Source: Ktedonobacter sp. SOSP1-85 (GTDB lineage Bacteria; Chloroflexota; Ktedonobacteria; Ktedonobacterales; Ktedonobacteraceae). Taken from it: a stretch of DNA of 64,000 nt. Below are positions 1 to 10,088 of this stretch, one piece after another; the stretch's first letter is position 1, and each line of letters begins with the position of its first letter. The stretch covers positions 2,003,905-2,067,904 of the forward strand of contig NZ_BNJI01000003.1 in NCBI RefSeq assembly GCF_016587415.1, written 5' to 3'. A program made the position numbers and the translations under genes. The notes under the pieces are model-generated. The model was not told where the DNA came from and did not search any database. It saw only the letters and a program-made list of their open reading frames with translations.

Positions 1-688
1 TTTTCAGTACCTTAAATGACCGTTTCTGGGTATCGTCACCAATGGTATCCAACACAAAGTCAACATCGTTGACAACATCTTCAAAACGCATCGTTGTGTA
101 ATCGATAAGCTGATCTGCACCAAGTTCACGCAAAAACTCATGTTGCCGTGCTGATGCGACTGCGATCACCTGCGCGCCAACCCAATGCGCGATCTGCACA
201 GCATAGTTTCCTACACCACCAGCAGCGCCTTGAATCAAGACTTTCTGTCCCCGCTTCAGCGATCCCTGCTCAAAGAATGCTTGCCAGGCAGTCAGTGCCG
301 AAAGCGGTAACGTCGCTGCCTCAATATGGCTACGACGACGAGGCTTCTGGGCAATTTCAGCTGGTTTGACAATGGTATATTCAGCCTGGGCACCATTTCT
401 CCAGAAACTGCTCAGTCCATAGACGTCGTCACCTACGTGAAATGCTGTGACACTCTCACCTAATGCAACAACTGAACCAGAAATCTCATGACCCATGATG
501 ATGGGCTTCGCACGCTCTTGCCCATCGGCAGTCTTCCACGTTGGAACCCATTCGAGCTCCTGCGGAGAAATACCAACAGCATGCACTTGAAGTAAAATTT
601 CACCGACTCCAACGTGAGGTTGCCCCACATCCCCATACTCGATCACTTCTGGACCACCTTGCTGAGCAGTAATATATGCTGCTTTCAT
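1..688 (-). CDS. NADP-dependent zinc-free alcohol dehydrogenase / quinone oxidoreductase (partial)
   Basis: Medium-chain dehydrogenase/reductase of the quinone oxidoreductase (zeta-crystallin) type, expected to reduce quinones or enones with NADPH in the cytoplasm. About 229 N-terminal residues are present; the C-terminus lies beyond the window edge. It starts MKAAYITAQQGGPEVIEYGD, has a GroES-like fold with GHEISG and ends in a Rossmann region with the nucleotide-binding motif AAGGVGNYAVQIA. No structural zinc cysteines are seen. The ATG at 688 is preceded by GGAG. It is transcribed away from the MocR regulator at 1039, the usual arrangement for a MocR target. The exact substrate cannot be told. 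Confidence 0.88.
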   Translation of the reverse strand, partial: MKAAYITAQQGGPEVIEYGDVGQPHVGVGEILLQVHAVGISPQELEWVPTWKTADGQERAKPIIMGHEISGSVVALGESVTAFHVGDDVYGLSSFWRNGAQAEYTIVKPAEIAQKPRRRSHIEAATLPLSALTAWQAFFEQGSLKRGQKVLIQGAAGGVGNYAVQIAHWVGAQVIAVASARQHEFLRELGADQLIDYTTMRFEDVVNDVDFVLDTIGDDTQKRSFKVLK

Positions 689-1038
689 TCTCTCTCGGCT
701 CCTTTACCTGAACATATCAAACAAATACGAGCTTGCTGGATAGTCATTCTAGTCATAATGAGAGTGAATTGCTCTCTCATGAGAGGTCTTCTTTTTTTTA
801 CTTTACTAGCTTGCTTACAGCTCGTTGCGCATCCCGTGGGAAGAACCACTCTTCACGCTTACTACCACCTGCTGCCCCTCCCGATTGTCAAACCACATCG
901 CTTTCATGCTGTGAAACCTCCTGAGTATGTGCTACACCTATGGTTTGTGAGAGAAGCATACTCTAGAAAGGGGATATCTTCCAGGGTCATTTTTGTAGGG
1001 AGTATGGATCCATTTTGGGAAAGGTAGCTTCTTTCGTC
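689..1038. promoter_or_regulatory. Divergent control region between oxidoreductase and MocR gene
   Basis: A 350-base gap between two diverging genes, with no convincing ORF. It must hold the promoters for both. I see no unambiguous -35/-10 pair; around 745-785 there are short repeats of ATGAGAG and CTCTCATGAGAG that could form an operator. That the MocR protein binds here is inferred from family habit. Confidence 0.4.
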
Positions 1039-2553
1039 ATGGTGAAGAGACACCACCGCGTACCGCAAATTGCGGCAGATATTGCACTGAATCGGGCATT
1101 AAGCATGCTGTTGCACCGCCAGTTGTATGATCGACTACGCCATGCTATTCTCAGCGGTCAATTACAACCAAGTCAACGCCTCCCATCAACACGGGTTTTA
1201 GCGAGTGAATTAGGTATTTCTCGTAATACAGCAAGTAATGCCTATGAACAACTCTGTGCTGAAGGATATCTTGAGAGAATGGTCGGCCAGGGGACCAGGG
1301 TGGCATGTGACCTTCCTGAGACCTTTTTCATTCCCGGCGCAGCTCCCCAGAAGAAAACAGCTCCTGACGAGAGCATACACGCTCCCTTCTCCTTATCTCA
1401 CCTGGGAGAGGATTTGACGCGCCAGGCACCTGTCCGCTCTCCGCTGACCTATCCTCGACCGAATACTCCACGCGCTTTTCGCGAGGGCGTCCCGGAGCTA
1501 CGCGCATTTCCCTTTCAGCAGTGGAGCCAGATTGCTGCCCACTGCGCACGATCGACGCTCAGAAACGTGGCCGATTATCAGGAGGTTGCGGGTTACTCTC
1601 CATTGCGCGAAGCGATCGCCTCTCATGCGAGCATCACGCGAGGCGCGCATTGCCTGGCAGAGCAAGTTCTTCTTGTGCCAGGCGCGCAATCAGCGTTAGA
1701 TATGGCAGCCCGCCTCCTCCTCAATCCGGGGGAGCTTGCCTGGATTGAAGATTCAGGATATCCAGGAGCGCAACAAGCCCTACGTAATGCTGGCGCACAA
1801 CTGGCTCCTATCCCTGTGACGTCAGAAGGGATGAATGTCGAAGTCGGACAAGAGCGCTATCCACAAGCTCGCCTGGCCTTCGTCACTCCATCCCATCAAT
1901 TTCCTTCGAGTGTCACCATGCATCTGTCGCAACGCGTTGCCCTCCTCCAATGGGCGAACCAGGCCAATGCCTGGATTCTCGAAGATGACTATGACAGTGA
2001 TTACCGCTTCAGCGGTCGACCCCTCGATGTGTTACAGGGGCTCGATACCGCTCAGCGAGTAATCTACATTGGAACATTCAGCAAAGTTCTTTTTCCGGCA
2101 TTACGCATAGGGTATCTGATCGTGCCGCCTCAACTGGTATCACCTTTTACCAATCTGTGCAGTTGTACGCACACCCATGTGCCTATTCTTGAGCAGCTGA
2201 TCCTGGAAGCATTTATCACCAAAGGGCATTTTCTGCGTCACATCCGGCATATGCGAGAGATCTATGCGGCCAGAAGAGCCATACTCATCGAATTGCTTCA
2301 GCAGGAACTTGGAGACCTGGTGGAAGTACAGCCGCCTCAGGCAGGCTTGCATCTTCTGTGCTGGTTCCCACCAGAAATGGATGACCAGCGGATGTCACAA
2401 CGAGCAAGAGTACGTGGACTTGAAGTCATGTCTCTTTCCAGGTTGGCGCTGGGATCACCTCAGCGAGGTGGTCTCGTGCTTGGCTATGGGGCAGTGAATG
2501 AGCAGGAGATTCAGGCTGGCGTTCATCAACTGGCACACGTGCTTCACTTATAA
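1039..2553 (+). CDS. MocR/PdxR-type GntR-family regulator with aminotransferase domain
   Basis: Transcription factor made of an N-terminal GntR winged helix (residues about 20-90, with LPSTRVLASELGISRNTAS) joined to a class I aminotransferase fold. The PLP lysine is seen in GTFSKVLFPALRIGY (about residue 349) and the usual acidic motif in EDDYDSDYRF. Members sense PLP, amino acids or related amines and often regulate a divergent gene; here that is the oxidoreductase at 1-688. Length (504 aa from the ATG) is normal. A TTG at 1015 would extend the frame by eight residues, but I prefer the ATG at 1039. The effector is unknown. Confidence 0.88.
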   Translation: MVKRHHRVPQIAADIALNRALSMLLHRQLYDRLRHAILSGQLQPSQRLPSTRVLASELGISRNTASNAYEQLCAEGYLERMVGQGTRVACDLPETFFIPGAAPQKKTAPDESIHAPFSLSHLGEDLTRQAPVRSPLTYPRPNTPRAFREGVPELRAFPFQQWSQIAAHCARSTLRNVADYQEVAGYSPLREAIASHASITRGAHCLAEQVLLVPGAQSALDMAARLLLNPGELAWIEDSGYPGAQQALRNAGAQLAPIPVTSEGMNVEVGQERYPQARLAFVTPSHQFPSSVTMHLSQRVALLQWANQANAWILEDDYDSDYRFSGRPLDVLQGLDTAQRVIYIGTFSKVLFPALRIGYLIVPPQLVSPFTNLCSCTHTHVPILEQLILEAFITKGHFLRHIRHMREIYAARRAILIELLQQELGDLVEVQPPQAGLHLLCWFPPEMDDQRMSQRARVRGLEVMSLSRLALGSPQRGGLVLGYGAVNEQEIQAGVHQLAHVLHL

Positions 2554-2791
2554 AATGGCCCCATACTTTTACCAAAAATAGCCCTTGTAGGAGGGCCATC
2601 ATCATGCTACAGTTTTGCCATGTAAAGTATTTCAGCGCCACATGCAGGCACATATCCATTCAGAAGCTCCCCTTTAGCTCAAGGCTTTTCAGCGTCTGCG
2701 GCATTTCGTTGGGTCATGTGTCGGTCCTGCTGGAGAGATCCGTCTGGAAATGCGCTGGAGAAATGAGGAATAACAAGGGGACATGTGAGCG

Positions 2792-2962
2792 ATGAAAGCT
2801 ATTCGCCTGTATGCTCAGCGTGGTCCTGATCAAATGGTGTTCGAAGATGCACCACAACTTCAGCCAGGAATGAGAGAAGTTCTGATTCGTGTCCATGCGA
2901 CAAGTGTGATGTGGCAGGAACCTACCTGGTCGGAAACCTGGAAAACACCGAATGAAGGATAG
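2792..2962 (+). pseudogene. N-terminal stub of an MDR-family oxidoreductase
   Basis: A 56-residue frame beginning MKAIRLYAQRGPDQMVFEDA and containing PGMREVLIRVHATSV, the standard first strand region of a medium-chain oxidoreductase. It then stops at TAG, so only the start of the GroES-like domain remains. It is related to, but not a copy of, the gene at 1-688. It sits 14 bases before the NmrA-like gene and may once have been co-transcribed with it. Probably a deletion remnant. Confidence 0.7.
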
Positions 2963-2976
2963 GAGGAATATGAGCG

Positions 2977-3837
2977 ATGATTCTTGTGACAGGTGCGACA
3001 AGTGCTGTTGGGAAGGCCGTTATCAAAGAGCTTCTGGCAAGGAAGGTTTCAGTACGTGCCTTCGTGCGTAAACCTGTTGATGCTGCGAAACTACAAGCTC
3101 AGGGGGTGGAAGCTTTTTTAGGTGATATGACGAAGAAAGTAAGCGTTGCGCAGGCGCTCCAAGGAATCGAGAGTGTTTATCTCATTACTCCGGTCGCAGA
3201 GCATCTCTTAGAAACCGAGGTGCTATGGGCGCAGGAAAGTAAAAAAGCCAGTATACGTCACCTCGTCAAACAATCTGAAATAGGGGCGGACCCTCAATCG
3301 TTGAGCCCATTACTGCAATATCATGGGAAAGCTGAGGACGCAATTCGTGCCTCAGGGGTACCGTACACTATTCTACGTACACTTTTTCTGATGCAAAACT
3401 TTGAGCTAATGTATGCCCGGCCAATTATCACTCAGGGGATGATGTATGCTCCGCTGGCGGATGCGCGTATGAGCTACGTTGATGCACGTGATATCGGCGT
3501 TGTTGCGGCACATCTGCTCGGCGAGGAGAAATATCAGTACAAGGAATATGATGTGACCGGTCCAGAGGCGATCACGTGCACACAACTGGCGGAGATATTC
3601 TCTTCGTTATTGCATACCCCGGTTTGCTACGCAACCATCTCTGACGAGGAGGCAGAAAAAGCACTCCTGGGGCTTTACTCCCCCTGGACGGCGCACGCGG
3701 TTGTGACGTTGCTACAGTTTTATCGTCAGGGTGGTGGGGACCTTGTTACCCCGGTTGTGGATGAGGTTACAGGCCACAAGCCTTGTACGGCCGCCGCGTT
3801 CATTTCTGAGCACATACAGAGCTTCCAGACTGCCTGA
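2977..3837 (+). CDS. NmrA-like NAD(P)-binding protein
   Basis: Atypical short-chain dehydrogenase of the NmrA / NAD(P)H-quinone-oxidoreductase-2-like family, 286 aa. The dinucleotide site is VTGATSAVGKAVIKELL at the N-terminus, followed by a typical GDM and IRHLVKQSEIGA region and a C-terminal substrate lobe (YDVTGPEAITCTQLAEI). Members act as NADPH sensors or reductases; there is no clear YxxxK catalytic pair. The start at 2977 has AGGAGG ten bases upstream. The neighbouring oxidoreductase genes suggest a role in quinone or electrophile handling, which is inference. Confidence 0.85.
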   Translation: MILVTGATSAVGKAVIKELLARKVSVRAFVRKPVDAAKLQAQGVEAFLGDMTKKVSVAQALQGIESVYLITPVAEHLLETEVLWAQESKKASIRHLVKQSEIGADPQSLSPLLQYHGKAEDAIRASGVPYTILRTLFLMQNFELMYARPIITQGMMYAPLADARMSYVDARDIGVVAAHLLGEEKYQYKEYDVTGPEAITCTQLAEIFSSLLHTPVCYATISDEEAEKALLGLYSPWTAHAVVTLLQFYRQGGGDLVTPVVDEVTGHKPCTAAAFISEHIQSFQTA

Positions 3838-3918
3838 AGAGAGCATATTTGGATGCTTGTGCAGGAGAAGAAAGCGCGCTAGGATGATTGTATCATCATA
3901 TAACTTGGAGAGCACTCT

Positions 3919-4358
3919 ATGATCAGTATCGGTAAGCTAGAGCCCTCCGACAGGGCTGTCTGGGAAGACTTGTTCCGCGCATATATCGACTTTTACCAGT
4001 GGGTTGTGCCGCCCGAGATGTACGAACGAGCGTGGTGTGAGTTTCAGGAGGATACGCGTCTGCACGCCTTCGGGGCGAGGCTGGATGGCAGACTTGTTGG
4101 CATCACACACTTCTTCATCCATCCCAATACGTCGGGGCCGGATGTTTGCTATCTTCAGGACCTCTTCACCGCCCAGGAAGCACGTGGTAAGGGCATCGCC
4201 CGCGCATTGATTGCGGCTGTTACAGAGTGGGCTCAGGCTCATGAGTGTGCCAGTATACACGGCACACTCATGAGTCCAATAGCACGGCACGGCATCTGTA
4301 CGACAAGGTGGCTGAGAATCGTGGCTTCATCATGTACCACATCGAGCTGCCTCGCTAG
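3919..4358 (+). pseudogene. GNAT-family N-acetyltransferase, frameshifted
   Basis: The first ~115 residues read as a GNAT acetyltransferase, with the acetyl-CoA loop in EARGKGIARALIAAV. After AHECASI the frame becomes nonsense, but the next frame continues the family ending (THESNSTARHLYDKVAENRG) to a TAG at 4356-4358. This is what a single-base deletion near 4253-4262 would give. The break lies in a perfect 14-bp hairpin (4238-4251 / 4261-4274), which could favour deletion or a sequencing error. If intact it would acetylate a small amine, substrate unknown. Confidence 0.8.
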
Positions 4359-5122
4359 CTCCGTCATCGCTCTTCATGGGATCCGTGACGCGGTTGCGCA
4401 CCTGAATCGCGAACAGCATCAGCAAAATGATCACCACCAGCCCGAGTGCGGCGATGGCCATGCCCTCTGCCATGGTGTCGCTGAAAATCAGACCTCCGAC
4501 CACTATGTGGGCAATCAATGCACCGCTGGCTAAGGCCAGATGGTGGCAATCCGTCCAATTGTGAGCCTGTGCGAATCTGCGCACCAACCAGATCATTGCC
4601 GCAATCACGAGCAGCGTTCCCAGCAGTGGAAACAGGACGAGTGGGAAGGCTGCAAATGCTGGTTGGAGGCGCCAGAGCAGGGAAGCCAGCGCCTGTCCTA
4701 CAAATGCGCCGATGCCAATAATCAGCATAACCATCAGCGGTGATGGCGCATTGCCCTGAGATTTTGCCCGGGAGGTTTGCTTGAGCAACACAAACAGTGC
4801 CACTACTACAAGTATGAGTGCAATCACTGCCACCGTGCCAGGTGTGTGCTATATGGATAGGTCGTTCGGGCGCAGAGTCCAATCAGAGCGATGCCAAGTA
4901 CATACCAGATACCCGTGATGAGGCCAGGACGTCGCAGATAAGGTATAGTACGCTGTGCAGGAAACAACAGCTCTGTGAGCAGGATCGGAATGGCCGCGCT
5001 CCAGATGCTGTGGACGACAATAGCTATCTCACCATAGGCCCAGTTGATCCCGAAGAGATAAGTTCCCCATTGAGACATATTGTTGTAGGCGAGGGTCGGC
5101 TGCGTTGGCTGGATGAATATCC
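4330..5122 (-). pseudogene. Uncharacterised polytopic membrane protein, frameshifted
   Basis: Two overlapping minus-strand frames make one membrane protein. The upstream part (from about 5122, with an internal ATG at 5078) has hydrophobic stretches around IVVHSIWSAAIPILLTELLF and ITGIWYVLGIALIGL. The downstream part (4330-4833) continues with four more. The join near 4845-4855 needs one extra base, so the gene is broken or misassembled. No good start is found; a TGA lies at about 5125, so the N-terminus may also be missing. Family not recognised. Its 3' end overlaps that of the GNAT remnant on the other strand. Confidence 0.6.
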
Positions 5123-5137
5123 ATCACTGGCTAACCT

Positions 5138-5350
5138 CTACTCCTGCCGAGATTGCCGCGCATTCTTGACGACATATTTTATAGGATCTGCTGGAGGTTC
5201 AACAGAATCCATCGTCTGGAGCATCGTGAGGAGCGCCAGGTCAAGTATTAGACGCGGATCTTGCTTTCCATCTGCGCCCCCTACGTTCCAACGGACTGCG
5301 CCATTGCTCAATTTCTCGTTTCTGAGTACAAACTCAGAGTCCTCCATTGA
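5138..5350 (-). CDS. Small hypothetical ORF, possible gene fragment
   Basis: A 70-residue frame starting MEDSEFVLRNEKLSNGAVRW and ending QSRQE. It does not resemble a family I know. It lies between the broken membrane gene and an IS66 remnant, and the frame continues upstream without a convincing ribosome site, so it may be the tail of a gene cut by the transposon scrap. Confidence 0.3.
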   Translation of the reverse strand, partial: SMEDSEFVLRNEKLSNGAVRWNVGGADGKQDPRLILDLALLTMLQTMDSVEPPADPIKYVVKNARQSRQE

Positions 5351-5393
5351 GAGGGAATAGCCAGGCGCTCGATAGATATAACCATATTTTAAT

Positions 5394-5866
5394 TTAGCAT
5401 AGAGATGAAAACATGGTAAGGGTGACGGGGACACTAGAGGCTAGCAGTTCCGCTGCCGCGTTGGCATCCTGTTGCATTTCTAGGGAGAGTTGATTATACC
5501 ACCACTCCTGAACCCGGTGGATAAGCACCAAGTCAGGCTGCTCCACGAGCTGTAAGCTGTGACCTTGATGGCCCGGCTGCCCTCCCGGTTTCTTGCCGCT
5601 CGGCTTGCGTAAGCTCTTCTTCTGCTTTCCAAAGCAATCCGACGACGGGGGAAGATGACTATTGTGGCTGTCTTTGGCTTGCTGCTCTTCCAGCGTTTTG
5701 ACTCGTTCTCGCAACTGCTTGACTGCCTGGAAGGTCTCTGCAAGGGCTTCTTTCAAGGATTGGTTCTCTTGTTTGGGCCGCTTGGTCTGCTCATCTTTCA
5801 CGCCTAATGCCTGCCGCAGAGCTAAATTCTCTTGTCGTAAGCGGTCGAGTTCTGCACCATGTTCAT
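5394..5866 (-). pseudogene. IS66-family transposase (TnpC), N-terminal remnant
   Basis: Reads ELDRLRQENLALRQALG, a leucine-zipper-like segment, then the IS66 signature SSDCFGKQKKSLRKPSGKK followed by PGGQPGHQGHSL. About 150 residues remain; the zinc-finger and DDE domains are missing and the sequence diverges after LIHRV. A TAG just upstream (about 5872) and the ISKra4 scrap next to it show that the 5' end is also cut. Confidence 0.8.
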
Positions 5867-6511
5867 GAGGCTATTCTACCAGATTTCCTCCAGGTTTCGT
5901 CCTCAGCCAGACGGGCAAAGTAACTGAGCTGCTCGCTGTGAGGTTCTTCTTGCTGCGTCTGGCCTATCTCGCCAATCGTGGTCATCTTCACCTCCGCCCA
6001 CTCGTTGGGAAGAACGGGAATCAGGACGCCATCAGTTGCCATCACCAGACGGCAAGCCCCCACCTGCGGTTCGATGTCCTCGCTCAATGGATGAGCCTGC
6101 AAATCCTGCCACTGGTGTAGGCATGCTCCTGCCTGTTCAGTGAGTCGACGCACGGTACTCTTACTCACCTGGACATGCAAGAGAATGTGCAGATGTTTGG
6201 CAGCACTAGCAAAGGGGAGGAGGCTTCCTAACAAGACCAGCCCCTGGTGGGCATGAGGGGTGAGTCCACTGGATGGGAGATCCAACTCCTCATCCAGGGG
6301 GAAAAAGCCCGCTTCCACACTGCGGGCAGGTTCCGTATCTGCGTGTGAGTTCCACATCCTTGCCCCCTTGGGTCGCCAGTTTGCGTTGGTGCGTGCCTCT
6401 GGCCTGTAATGGGCTCCCACACTGCGGACAACGGGGACGCTTCTCCACTGCTTGCCCGCTCCAATCGCGCTTCTGACAGAGCAACATGTGTACCGCATCC
6501 AAAAGCGAATG
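5863..6511 (-). pseudogene. ISKra4-family transposase remnant
   Basis: Degenerate relative of the intact ISKra4 element at 38582-40229. One frame gives the zinc ribbon CPQCGSPLQARG and GTCPQCGSGLFPPG; the frame offset by +1 picks up at FFPLDEELDLPSSGLTPHAHQ and runs to YFARLAEDETW. Both ends are lost: the C-terminal catalytic part is replaced by IS66 sequence, and the N-terminal side is interrupted at 6512 by the start of a group II intron. The frame change sits on the same T/C run as in the intact copy. Confidence 0.8.
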
Positions 6512-7036
6512 TGCGCCATGAGGCGCACTGAGATATCCTTGGCATAGCCAGGTGGCACCTCAAGGGATGTGCCGAAGGTCAACGAGCTTACCTGAAACCG
6601 AAAGGCCGAGGGGAAAATAGCATACTCGTAAAGCGGTGGGCAACCGAGACGCTGCGGTTGTGGTACTGCAAGACCTGTGCAATATGGTGAAGGCTAAACT
6701 GCTTAAAGCCCAGTTTCCAGAGAGCTTTTGACTCTGCCGCTAGAGCGTCTAAGAACGGTATCTCGCTCTGCAATACATTAGATGCGTGTGTGTTGCACCC
6801 TTGAGAGCAGAGAACGATGGCAAATGATGTCATTGAAGGAAACGAACAGGCCACCTACGTTGCACTACCACGTATCTCAGTGACGTACCATGGGATCACC
6901 TACAAAGCGAGAGCTTCACGGTGACGGAGTGACCATAGTAGTCGTGGAAGTCACGCTCCATCAGGGCGCGTGAGAAAGTCACGCACAGGGCGAAGGGTCA
7001 CAGGTGATTTGATATTCAGAAAGGGAAGCAAGCGAG

Positions 7037-8827
7037 ATGCGGGATGCTGAAACAGTCCTGAATATCATCCATGAACGAGGCAAGCGCGGACTTCCTTTAG
7101 AGGACGTGTATCGACTCTTGTACAATCCAACGCTTTACCTGCGCGCCTACGCCCGCCTGTATGCCAACGACGGCGCCATGACACCAGGAAGCAACGGAGA
7201 AACCGTAGACGGAATGAAACTGGAGAAAATCAAGCATCTCATCGACGATCTTCGCCACGAACGCTATCGATGGACTCCAGTCCGGCGAACCTACATCGCC
7301 AAGAAGAACGGGAAATTAAGGCCGCTCGGTATCCCTTCATGGACGGACAAATTGCTTCAGGAAGCCATTCGGCAAATTCTTGAGGCATACTACGAGCCAC
7401 AGTTCAGTCCATGTTCCCATGGGTTTCGACCACAACGCGGATGCCATACGGCACTCAGCGAAGTCAAGAACACGTGGACAGGCACGAAATGGCTGGTGGA
7501 GGGAGACATAGCTCAATGTTTTGACCAGCTCGACCACGAGGTCATGTTGGCAATTCTGCGAGAAAAGATGCACGACAACCGGTTTCTCCGACTCATACGG
7601 AATTTGCTCCAAGCTGGATATTTAGAGGATTGGCGCTATCACGAAACCCTGAGCGGAAGCCCACAAGGCGGCGTGGTGTCACCAATACTCAGCAATATCT
7701 ATTTGGACAAATTGGACAAATATGTCGAGCAAGCCCTCATTCCAGCTTACACCAAAGGGGACATGAGGAAAACCAATCCTTCCTACGACGCGCTCCAAAC
7801 GCGCTCGTATCGGGTAAGGAAAAAGGGAAACAAACAGCAGGCGAAAACACTGTTCAAACAGATGCAAAAACTGCCACGTCGTGATCCCTACGACCCCGAT
7901 TACAGGCGACTCCGCTATGTGCGATATGCGGATGACACATTGCTTGGATTTGCTGGACCAAGGGAAGAAGCAGAAGACATCAAGCGCCAACTCGGAGAGT
8001 TCCTACGCGATCATCTCAAATTGGAACTGTCCCAGGAAAAGACCCTCATTACCCATGCACATACAGAGGTAGCGCGTTTTCTTGGGTATGAGATTGCAAC
8101 GCAGCATGAAAATACCAAACATGATCGACTCGGACACCGCTCGGTGAACGGACGTATTGTGTTACGCGCTCCCACAACGGTCATCGAGAAGAAATGCAGC
8201 ATCTACATGAAACACGGGAAGCCTACTCATCGTCCCGAGCTCAGAAATGATGATGATTTCACAATCATGAGCCGATACCAGTTGGAATATCGCGGAATTG
8301 TGCAGTACTACCTGCTGGCCCAGAACATTCCCCAATTCTGGAAACTTCACTGGATCATGAAGGAATCGCTGCTCAAAACATTGGCGAGCAAGCACAAAGA
8401 GAAAGTGATCGACGTGGTGAGGAAATACCAAACCACGACGAAAACTCCACATGGAACCATGAAATGCCTAGAAGTCATTGTTCCGCGAGAAGGGAAAAAG
8501 CCGCTTGTAGCGCGCTTTGGTGGGATACCATTGCGATGGCAAAACGCAGCCATTCTCATCGATCAGCCCTTCCTGGTGTTTAGAAATCAACGCAATGAAG
8601 TACTGAAACGACTTCTTGCGGAGAAATGCGAACTTTGCGGATCAAGAGAGAACATCGAAGTTCATCACATTCGCAAGCTCGCCGACCTGAACATGAAAGG
8701 AAAAGCCGAAAAGCCAACCTGGGCAAAGCGTATGGCAGCGAGGCATAGAAAGACGCTTGTCGTCTGCCAAGACTGTCACAGGGCTATCCATGCCGGAAGA
8801 CCTGTCGGACAGAATATCAGGACATAA
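7037..8827 (+). CDS. ltrA: Group II intron reverse transcriptase/maturase with HNH endonuclease
   Basis: 596-aa intron-encoded protein. RT blocks are clear: LRPLGIPSWTDKLLQEAIRQ, HGFRPQRGCHTAL, VEGDIAQCFDQLDH, GSPQGGVVSPILSNIYLD and the catalytic YADD at residues 297-300. A maturase (domain X) region follows, then a C-terminal zinc-containing HNH module (about 533-590) with CELCGS, VHHI and CQDCHRAIHAG. It should splice its own intron and drive retrohoming by target-primed reverse transcription. All key residues are present and the frame is unbroken, so this copy could be active. Confidence 0.93.
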   Translation: MRDAETVLNIIHERGKRGLPLEDVYRLLYNPTLYLRAYARLYANDGAMTPGSNGETVDGMKLEKIKHLIDDLRHERYRWTPVRRTYIAKKNGKLRPLGIPSWTDKLLQEAIRQILEAYYEPQFSPCSHGFRPQRGCHTALSEVKNTWTGTKWLVEGDIAQCFDQLDHEVMLAILREKMHDNRFLRLIRNLLQAGYLEDWRYHETLSGSPQGGVVSPILSNIYLDKLDKYVEQALIPAYTKGDMRKTNPSYDALQTRSYRVRKKGNKQQAKTLFKQMQKLPRRDPYDPDYRRLRYVRYADDTLLGFAGPREEAEDIKRQLGEFLRDHLKLELSQEKTLITHAHTEVARFLGYEIATQHENTKHDRLGHRSVNGRIVLRAPTTVIEKKCSIYMKHGKPTHRPELRNDDDFTIMSRYQLEYRGIVQYYLLAQNIPQFWKLHWIMKESLLKTLASKHKEKVIDVVRKYQTTTKTPHGTMKCLEVIVPREGKKPLVARFGGIPLRWQNAAILIDQPFLVFRNQRNEVLKRLLAEKCELCGSRENIEVHHIRKLADLNMKGKAEKPTWAKRMAARHRKTLVVCQDCHRAIHAGRPVGQNIRT

Positions 8828-8836
8828 ATCACTGGC

Positions 8837-8870
8837 GAGCCGGATGATGCAAAAGTATCAAGTCCGGTTC
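8837..8870 (+). ncRNA. Group II intron domain V (intron 1)
   Basis: A 34-nt hairpin GAGCCGGATGATGC...CAAGTCCGGTTC with an apical AAAA-type loop, ten bases after the RT stop. Length, closing pairs and the AGC near the 5' strand match the catalytic domain V. A domain VI-like stem (about 8874-8930) follows. Confidence 0.85.
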
Positions 8871-8938
8871 TGAGGGAGGCCGAGGGAAAAGGATTGGTTA
8901 ACAATACCTCGCCAGCGGCCTACCCTACCTACCGAGCC

Positions 8939-10041
8939 AGTCAGTGTGGCAATCAACGAGCAGTTCAAAAGCTTCAGAAATTCCTGATGAAATCAGAAGC
9001 AGCACGACTGTTGGCAGTTTGTCGAGTGACCCAGGACAATCAGGGCAAGAAGACCGCCGGCGTAGACGGGGTAAAAGCCCTCAAACCCGCCGAACGTCTT
9101 GTCATGGCTGCCCGCATTCATCCAAGGAACTGGAAACAACAAACTCCCCAACCGGTCAGACGGGTTTGGATACCCAAACCTGGCAAAGCGGAACAGCGCC
9201 CACTTGGGATACCTCCCATGATTGAGCGCTGCAAGCAGGCCCAGGCGAAAGCAGCCCTCGAACCGGAATGGGAAGCAAGGTTTGAAGCCAACAGTTACGG
9301 CTTTCGCCCTGGCCGCTCCTGTCACGATGCGATAGGGGCCATTTTTCTCTGCATCGAACACAAACCCAAATTTGTGCTTGATGCAGATATCCAAGGCGCT
9401 TTTGACCACATCAATCAGGAAAAGTTGCAAAGAAGCGATCAAACGACACACGGCTGTCCTACGGGAAAAGCTGATACAACTTCGGTCAGCCTCACAAGCA
9501 GAGGTGATTAAAATGTTAAATCCCATTATCTGGGGATGGGCCGCCTATTATCGAACGGTCATCTCATCCCAAACCTTTGCTCACTGTGACAGGATAATAT
9601 GGCATCAACTGTGGAGTTGGGCCAGAAAGAGACACAGGAACAAAGGGAATCAATGGATTGCACAGCGATACTGGCATAGCGTAGAACACCGGAACTGGGT
9701 TTTCTCAACTCCAGAAAAGGCGCAACTTCGCACACAGTACCACGAAAATCCGGCGACATATCAAGGTAAAGGGAACAGCTAGCCCATATGACGGAAACTT
9801 GTTGTATTGGAGTCAGCGGCTCAAAATGCATCCTCTAATGCACGAGACCAAAGCGAAACTCTTACAAAAGCAAGCCAGGAAATGCCGTTGGTGTGAACTG
9901 CACTTTCACGAAGGAGATCTTATTGAGATCGATCATATCACCCCGAAAAGTGAAGGAGGCGGGGAAGAACTCAGTAATAAATTTGCACTCCATCGGCATT
10001 GCCACGATGCACGCCACGCGAAATCTGTCAAAGAAAACTGA
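8939..10041 (+). pseudogene. Group II intron RT/maturase-HNH gene with internal deletion
   Basis: N-terminal RT blocks survive (RVTQDNQGKKTAGVDG, VWIPKPGKAEQRPLGIPP, SYGFRPGRSCHDAIGA, FVLDADIQGAFDHI) up to about 9420. The palm with the YADD box is deleted, and a shifted frame resumes in the maturase region (EVIKMLNPIIWGWAAYYRTV) from about 9430. A second shift near AAAATCCGGCG (about 9747) puts the HNH end in a third frame: CRWCELHFHEGDLIEIDHI and HRHCHDARHA, stop 10041. It cannot make an active enzyme. Confidence 0.85.
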
Positions 10042-10088
10042 GCAAATTCGCAGTGGCAGGTATCCATCACACGTGACCATACACTGAG

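Larger units (their letters stand above)
6512..8930 (+). mobile_element. Group II intron 1 (RNA domains I-VI with encoded RT)
   Basis: Starts with GTGCGCC, the canonical group II 5' end, inside the ISKra4 remnant. The 500 bases before the reverse transcriptase look like domains I-III, including a domain III-like stretch (ACGGAGTGACCATAGTAGTC at about 6924). The RT gene lies in domain IV. Domain V is at 8837-8870 and a domain VI-like stem follows, ending in CTACC(T)AC at about 8927-8933. The 3' boundary is uncertain by a few bases. Right of it is not ISKra4 sequence but a second intron's gene, so the locus has been rearranged. Confidence 0.75.

Noticed and set aside
5863..6582. Single 239-aa protein starting at 6582
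   Set aside because: Its first ~95 residues do not match the ISKra4 zinc-ribbon sequence, which is in the neighbouring frame; the gene is a remnant.
6588..6854. 88-codon minus-strand ORF
   Set aside because: It lies inside the 5' RNA domains of group II intron 1 and has no protein features.
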